A DNA stretch of 9,385 nucleotides, taken from positions 1 to 9,385 of the forward strand of contig JAJYSL010000170.1 in assembly GCA_021793595.1 (NCBI GenBank). Reading direction: 5' to 3'. Shown piece by piece: positions 6,479-9,385 of this stretch. Source of the DNA: Acidobacteriota bacterium. GTDB lineage: Bacteria > Acidobacteriota > Terriglobia > Terriglobales > Acidobacteriaceae. Under the pieces are notes generated by a model, which saw nothing but the letters and a program-made list of their open reading frames with translations, did no database searches and was not told where the DNA came from. Positions within the stretch are counted from its first letter, which is position 1; every line of letters starts with the position of its first letter. A program made the position numbers and the translations under genes.

Positions 6479-6567
6479 ACAATGAACTGTTCGAGCCCAA
6501 GATGAGGCTTCATATCGCCTTCCACATTTCCCGTCAAGAAAGCTCGTTCGGCTTTTCAGTCCGTTAA
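6475..6567 (+). CDS. Possible 30-residue peptide coupled by ATGA overlap
   Basis: ATG 6475 overlaps the TGA 6476-6478 that closes the amber-interrupted frame. It opens 30 codons (MNNELFEPKMRLHIAFHISR...) to TAA 6565-6567. The ATGA overlap is a classical coupling arrangement, but there is no separate ribosome binding site, and the upstream frame is itself doubtful. It is short enough to arise by chance. Confidence 0.25.
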   Translation: MNNELFEPKMRLHIAFHISRQESSFGFSVR

Positions 6568-6652
6568 ATAAATCTGTTATTTCCATTCTCACGTCCCTGC
6601 GACCCGAATTTCTGGCCGCGCGTCGTCATGTTTTCAAACCAAGGAGAATTTT

Positions 6653-6844
6653 ATGCGTAGACGTTCCGGTACATCCGCGTCATTTTGGAAGCAATTCAAT
6701 GGCGGTCAGACTTATCTGCTTGTCGACCTTCGAAATAAGAAGATCGGTCAGAAGCCAATGGCAGAACCAGCAGCGCAATCACTCATCCACGGACCAGTCC
6801 TGCGTGTGGTTGCCGTCAATCCGCCCAAGAAGGCGGTCGCGTAA
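6653..6844 (+). CDS. Orphan small basic protein, 63 residues
   Basis: The ATG at 6653 follows AAGGAG (6641-6646) with 6-nt spacing. The product starts MRRRSGTSASFWKQFNGGQ, contains YLLVDLRNKKIG and VLRVVAVNPPKK, and ends KKAVA; it is basic, soluble and probably beta-rich. No signal or membrane segment and no family I know. It is the second of the small genes here whose start reads ATGCG behind an AAGGAG-type site. An AT-rich patch upstream (about 6565-6590) could hold its promoter, but no clear -35/-10 pair is visible. Confidence 0.6.
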   Translation: MRRRSGTSASFWKQFNGGQTYLLVDLRNKKIGQKPMAEPAAQSLIHGPVLRVVAVNPPKKAVA

Positions 6845-6896
6845 CTGAGGGTTGTACCGATTCCGCAGCCATCTCTGCAACAAAGTGGAGGATATT

Positions 6897-6905
6897 ATGC
6901 GTTAA
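6897..6905 (+). other. Two-codon minigene ATG-CGT-TAA behind a strong ribosome binding site
   Basis: GTGGAGG (6884-6890 region) precedes ATG CGT TAA with about 7-nt spacing. This start context resembles those of the neighbouring small genes (AAGGAG...ATGCGT at 6653 and 7004), but the frame stops after one sense codon. It may be a decapitated remnant of another member of this small-gene string, or a true minigene like those known from phage lambda bar sites. Downstream the same frame meets a further stop at once, so no hidden long ORF follows. Confidence 0.35.
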
Positions 6906-6926
6906 CAATCTGCACACAATTAAATA

Positions 6927-6949
6927 GGGCAAGACTCGCCATCTTGCCC
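6927..6949 (+). repeat. Perfect 8-bp hairpin between small genes
   Basis: GGGCAAGA (6927-6934) and TCTTGCCC (6942-6949) pair perfectly around a 7-base loop CTCGCCA. No T run follows on the + strand; on the minus strand the stem is followed by TATTTAATT, a weak match to a terminator tail. It lies between the minigene and the gene at 7004, so it may belong to that gene's leader. Confidence 0.5.
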
Positions 6950-7003
6950 AGCACCATTCAGTCCTGCAAAGTTAATTTCATCTTAAATAAGGAGAGTGTC
7001 TTC

Positions 7004-7348
7004 ATGCGTTTCCCGTTCAACTCGATTGTCTCGAGTTTCCAGCGCCGGCAAAATGCCGTCGCAAATTTCTTCCGTCATGACACCTGCCCATATGAAACGA
7101 TCTCTATTTCATATAAATCTGAAGATGGCTACGATTGTCGCTATGAGATGAAGCTTCCAGCGCCGATCGCCGTGAACATCGCATTTTCCAATGGGCGTCA
7201 CATCCGAGTGAATTCTGAAGGGAAATATGAAGAATCGTCTTTGGAGTGTCACGTAAAAGAGTTGTATTCCATGTGGACCGAAGCCGATGAAGCCTGGTTG
7301 CAAGGGATGGTCGAACAACACAAAAAGGCCCGCCAGGTTTCAGCGTAA
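7004..7348 (+). CDS. Orphan small soluble protein, 114 residues
   Basis: The ATG at 7004 follows AAGGAGAG (6989-6996); an in-frame ATG at 6944 lacks such a site and is rejected. The product opens with MRFPFNSIVSSFQRRQNAVA. Alternating beta-like segments follow (YETISISYKSEDGYDCRYEM, PIAVNIAFSNGRHIRVNSEG), then a helical C-terminal part (VKELYSMWTEADEAWLQGMV) ending in a basic tail. That layout suggests a small beta sheet plus helix and no membrane segment. I know no family. It is the last and largest of the small-gene string and is followed directly by a strong hairpin. Confidence 0.65.
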   Translation: MRFPFNSIVSSFQRRQNAVANFFRHDTCPYETISISYKSEDGYDCRYEMKLPAPIAVNIAFSNGRHIRVNSEGKYEESSLECHVKELYSMWTEADEAWLQGMVEQHKKARQVSA

Positions 7349-7353
7349 AAGAG

Positions 7354-7419
7354 AGACCGCGTGGCAATAAGAGGTTCAGGCAAAAAAGCCCGCTCTTATT
7401 GCCCCAGCCTCGTCTCTGA
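7354..7419 (+). terminator. Long bipartite hairpin after the small-gene string
   Basis: A perfect 11-bp stem GGCAATAAGAG (7365-7375) / CTCTTATTGCC (7395-7405) closes a 19-base loop that itself can form GGC-AAAAAA-GCC (7381-7392). An outer stem AGAGAC (7354-7359) / GTCTCT (7414-7419) pairs outside an internal loop. It starts 5 bases after the stop of the 114-residue gene, where a terminator would be expected. No T run follows, so it may instead stabilise mRNA ends or be a structured RNA. The pairing is seen directly; the role is inferred. Confidence 0.5.
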
Positions 7420-7577
7420 ATTCCAATGGTAATTACGTATTTCGCACCCTGCCTGTCGTGGGATTTTCCGCCCAGCCAAACGCTACCGGGAGTCGGATTT
7501 CAAGTGAACGGGAGCCAAGTACGTAAATCCCATTCCAATGGTCCAGACGTTCCCAAGGCGCATACGCACGGATTGAG

Positions 7578-7667
7578 ATGCAACCAAAACGCAGAACTAT
7601 CGACGCACCTATATATATACAGACCGAATCCGGAAAAGGTATTGCCGCAATAGCGGGGACACGGTAA
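7578..7667 (+). pseudogene. Decayed copy of the 3' end of the downstream 82-residue gene
   Basis: In the frame ending at TAA 7665-7667 the bases encode MQPKRRTIDAPIYIQTESGK, then GIAAIAGTR. The real gene ends MQPKRRIIEAPIDRKTVEKG, then ISAISGIR (residues 55-82). I count 18 identities over 28 aligned residues, with one codon inserted. Upstream of 7578 some DNA similarity may extend (CCAAG and TACGC blocks), but the frame is closed by TAA at 7524-7526 and no membrane helix or start matching the parent is present. The copy is therefore a remnant left by duplication, not a gene. Confidence 0.65.
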
Positions 7668-7711
7668 GATCAGTCTCAGGCCCGTGAGAGTTTCGGGCAG
7701 GAGGTCTGAGA
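7665..7711 (+). promoter_or_regulatory. Hairpin leader of the 82-residue gene, first copy, ribosome site in a bulge
   Basis: The inner hairpin is GCCCG (7680-7684) / CGGGC (7694-7698). TCTCAG (7674-7679) can pair with CTGAGA (7706-7711) directly below it, leaving AGGAGGT (7699-7705), which holds the ribosome binding site, as a 7-base bulge between the two helices. A competing hairpin TCTCA (7674-7678) / TGAGA (7685-7689) would disrupt this fold. Two alternative folds around a start site suggest translational control, but this is inference. Confidence 0.45.
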
Positions 7712-7717
7712 ACGATA

Positions 7718-7966
7718 ATGTCGATGCTTGAACAAGTTGTTGGCGCCATCGTTTTCTTCTCGATTGTTGGAACGTTCATCGGTTTATTGATTTGGGCGCT
7801 GGTCAACCTGCGGAAGCCGGATCCCAAGTTGCAGCAGCAATACGATTTCGCCAAGATACGCGAACCGAGGATCGTCGAGATGCAACCGAAGCGCAGAATC
7901 ATCGAAGCGCCTATCGATAGAAAGACGGTCGAGAAGGGTATTTCCGCAATATCAGGAATACGATAA
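7718..7966 (+). CDS. Single-helix membrane protein of unknown function, 82 residues
   Basis: The ATG at 7718 lies 13 nt after AGGAGG (7699-7704), which is long; ATG 7724 (Met3) would be farther still. One membrane helix spans about residues 7-30. It is followed by LRKPDPKLQQQYDFAKIREP and a basic tail, so the C-terminal ~50 residues are probably cytoplasmic by the positive-inside rule. No family recognised. It sits 44 bases ahead of a TonB-family gene on the same strand, its tail belongs to the duplicated segment, and a decayed copy of that tail lies upstream. A role with the TonB protein is suggested only by adjacency. The minus-strand ORF across its end is a shadow. Confidence 0.65.
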   Translation: MSMLEQVVGAIVFFSIVGTFIGLLIWALVNLRKPDPKLQQQYDFAKIREPRIVEMQPKRRIIEAPIDRKTVEKGISAISGIR

Positions 7967-8003
7967 GATCGGTCTCAGGCCCGCGATATCTCCGGGCAGG
8001 AGG
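7964..8003 (+). promoter_or_regulatory. Hairpin leader of the TonB-family gene, second copy
   Basis: This 40-nt segment matches 7665-7704 at 34 positions without gaps. The stem GCCCG (7979-7983) / CGGGC (7993-7997) and the AGGAGG site (7998-8003) are unchanged, and five of the six differences fall in the 9-base loop. The CTGAGA arm of the first copy is missing here, so the ribosome site cannot be enclosed by the outer helix. Confidence 0.5.
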
Positions 8004-8010
8004 CCACGCC

Positions 8011-8979
8011 GTGCAGCATTCCCCATCCATTTCCTTCGCATCGCTTCCCACACAAAAACAAGATCCCCGCTCGATCGCACTGAGCGCCGCCGTCAATCTG
8101 ACCCTTTTGGCGGCGGCCCTGCTTTTGAGCCACATGGCGCACCAGGCGGTGCAAAAGCATTCTGAATATGTGGAGCTTGTATTTCCAGCAACGCCCCCTC
8201 GGGTCCCAGCCGCTGTTCCTCCTGTCCATCTTGCGGCCCCACAGAACATTCCCACATTGAAGATTGAGCCGTCCGCGATTGCGGCGCCCATCCGCCAGCC
8301 TGAACCCCCGGCCCCACGGGCGATCAAAGTCAACATGTCCGCTCCGGCCCCGGTCATTGAACAGGAAAACGTGCCGGCAGTGCATCTGGCCCCACAACCG
8401 AAATTGACGAACGCTTTCGATACCGCGAAGGCCCAGACAGCGTCCAGTCGCGCAAATATCGCCGCAGTCCGCTTTGGAGTTTCCCAGATCAATCCGAATG
8501 CCACAACTTCTGCCCACGTCGCGCCCGCCGGTTCCGTGTTCGGTTCCATGCAGGGCGGGGAAGCGAGGGGCCAAATCGGCCGCGTTGCATCCTCCGGTTT
8601 TGGGGGCGGCGCCATGGGTGGTCCTGCAAAGGCGCAGGGACAGGTGAAGAATGTCCAATTATCCGCTCCGGATGTAAAGCCTGCCGCAGCGCCGGTGGCT
8701 GCAGCCGCGCGCGAGACCCCGGTGATCGTGACCAATAAACCGGTCCCACAATATACAGACGAGGCAAAAAAGCTGAGAGTACAAGGTCGTGTGGTCCTTG
8801 AAGTGACGTTTGCCGCCAATGGCACGGTTGAGATCGTGCGCATCGTGCAAGGTCTCGGTCATGGATTGGACGAACAAGCCGAGAGAGCGGCCAAGCGGAT
8901 CCAGTTCAAGCCCGCCACGAAGAACGGCGCGCCGGTGCCGGTGACAACCGAGATCGACATTCAGTTCGAATTGGCATGA
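8011..8979 (+). CDS. TonB-family energy transducer protein
   Basis: This encodes 322 residues. The GTG start at 8011 follows AGGAGG (7998-8003) with 7-nt spacing. A polar N terminus (1-20) precedes one membrane anchor (about 21-43). A long Pro/Ala-rich spacer (about 58-130) and a Gly-rich stretch (GGEARGQIGRVASSGFGGGA, about 182-201) follow. Residues ~243-322 fit the TonB C-terminal domain: PVPQYTDEAKKLRVQGRVVL, G271 in a turn, LDEQAERAAKRIQFKPATKN with the helix-strand pattern, and a final EIDIQFELA strand. TonB proteins span the periplasm and pass proton-motive energy from ExbB/ExbD to outer-membrane receptors. No exbB, exbD or receptor gene is in the window, so the specific partner is unknown. 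A terminator follows directly. The antisense 310-residue ORF is a shadow of the GC-rich codons. Confidence 0.88.
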   Translation: MQHSPSISFASLPTQKQDPRSIALSAAVNLTLLAAALLLSHMAHQAVQKHSEYVELVFPATPPRVPAAVPPVHLAAPQNIPTLKIEPSAIAAPIRQPEPPAPRAIKVNMSAPAPVIEQENVPAVHLAPQPKLTNAFDTAKAQTASSRANIAAVRFGVSQINPNATTSAHVAPAGSVFGSMQGGEARGQIGRVASSGFGGGAMGGPAKAQGQVKNVQLSAPDVKPAAAPVAAAARETPVIVTNKPVPQYTDEAKKLRVQGRVVLEVTFAANGTVEIVRIVQGLGHGLDEQAERAAKRIQFKPATKNGAPVPVTTEIDIQFELA

Positions 8980-8986
8980 CCGGAAT

Positions 8987-9385
8987 TCAGATTGTTCTTG
9001 AAGGGTCTGCGAAAGCAGGCCCTTTTTGTTGGATATTGAATTGCCATTCCAAATTTATACGAGACGCCCATGTGGGCCTGTCCGACGCGAATGGAACAAC
9101 AGGGATGTACATCGAAGTTGGGGACAATTGAAGGGCCCCGGCGCTGTTTCGGTGTACGGCCTGCCAGGGGTCGTCGGACAACTTGATGGGGAATGCGCGA
9201 GCGTTCCCCGTGAAGTTTTCGAGAGCCTGTCTTTTTCGCCGGATTGCTTTTTCCCTTGAAGCTTCCGCCCAAGTTTCCACCGCATGGGTGTTTGCGATCC
9301 ATGCAAACGTCGAGACCCCGGAGGTCTTGAGGCAGGTACGGAACCCTGCCACGAATTCAGAGAGAGCAGTTTCAGCGGCCACGCT
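8987..9385 (-). CDS. Possible minus-strand orphan gene, 5' part outside window
   Basis: A minus-strand frame is open from the window edge to TGA at 8989-8987. From the GTG at 9382 it encodes 131 residues, including FRTCLKTSGVSTFAWIANTH, ETWAEASREKAIRRKRQALE and AFPIKLSDDPWQAVHRNSAG; this has a balanced composition with a helical middle. The frame may extend beyond the edge, and no ribosome site can be judged. The last ~13 residues are encoded across the + strand terminator, which is odd for a real gene, and a 77-codon + strand ORF overlaps it without a start signal. No family recognised. Confidence 0.4.
   Translation of the reverse strand, partial: SVAAETALSEFVAGFRTCLKTSGVSTFAWIANTHAVETWAEASREKAIRRKRQALENFTGNARAFPIKLSDDPWQAVHRNSAGALQLSPTSMYIPVVPFASDRPTWASRINLEWQFNIQQKGPAFADPSRTI
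9001..9027 (+). terminator. Intrinsic terminator of the TonB-family gene
   Basis: AAGGGTCTGC (9001-9010) and GCAGGCCCTT (9015-9024) pair over 10 positions with one T-G wobble around a GAAA loop, followed by a run of five T (9023-9027). It starts 22 bases after the TonB stop. The reverse strand has no T run, so it acts on + strand transcripts only. Confidence 0.9.

Noticed and set aside
7426..7653. 75-codon + strand ORF before the decayed gene tail
   Set aside because: Runs in a different frame from the recognisable remnant and has no ribosome site.
7911..8843. 310-codon and 227-codon minus-strand ORFs opposite the TonB gene
   Set aside because: Cys/Gly/Thr-rich products mirror the Ala/Pro-rich TonB spacer; no ribosome site.
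9026..9259. 77-codon + strand ORF after the terminator
   Set aside because: It begins inside the terminator T run with a TTG and no ribosome site.

Overview
The window reads as accessory DNA from a Gram-negative bacterium with mid-range GC. The supports are an N-terminally anchored TonB-family protein, Sec-type signal and membrane segments, and strong AGGAGG ribosome binding sites before almost every gene. The TonB style, the many orphan small genes and the GGCTGAAAGCC-type intergenic hairpins recall Acidobacteriota. That placement is an impression from style and was not tested by any search.

Left part (1-3597, + strand): a tight gene run that looks like part of a conjugative or type IV secretion module. 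It holds the tail of an unknown gene, a 122-residue tail-anchored protein, a VirD4/TraD-like coupling ATPase (586 residues, GTG start), and a 397-residue protein with a signal peptide, one central membrane helix and a C-terminal coiled coil. Two tandem 40-nt units, each folding into the same hairpin with a compensatory base-pair change, lie just ahead of the ATPase. No relaxase, VirB4 or other channel gene is visible, so only the edge of the module is present.

Middle (3598-4918): about 480 bases with no convincing gene but with two perfect palindromes, then an AT-richer 278-residue gene that fits the replication-relaxation (MobC-like) winged-helix family, usual company for mobile-element transfer or replication genes.

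4919-5637 is gene-free and carries a cluster of short hairpins with GAA-type loops (REP-like), including one 23-nt unit present twice.

5638-7348 holds a string of very small + strand genes separated by 150-200 base gaps: a PspC-domain protein, several orphans of 63-114 residues, a broken or frame-confused gene, and a two-codon ATG-CGT-TAA minigene behind a good ribosome binding site. Two strong hairpins lie in and after this string.

Right part (7572-8979): a short single-helix membrane protein (82 residues) and a TonB-family protein (322 residues, GTG start), closed by a clean intrinsic terminator. A roughly 130-base segment is duplicated here. The tail of the 82-residue gene plus its downstream hairpin leader occurs once as a decayed copy ahead of that gene and once as its real tail and the leader of the TonB gene. 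In the first copy the ribosome binding site can sit as a bulge between two stacked helices.

8987-9385 may hold the 3' part of a minus-strand orphan gene converging on the TonB gene. I saw no tRNA, rRNA, CRISPR array or complete insertion sequence. No wholly new system can be claimed. The best leads are the duplicated tail-plus-leader, the covarying hairpin pair, and the unexplained membrane partners of the coupling ATPase.
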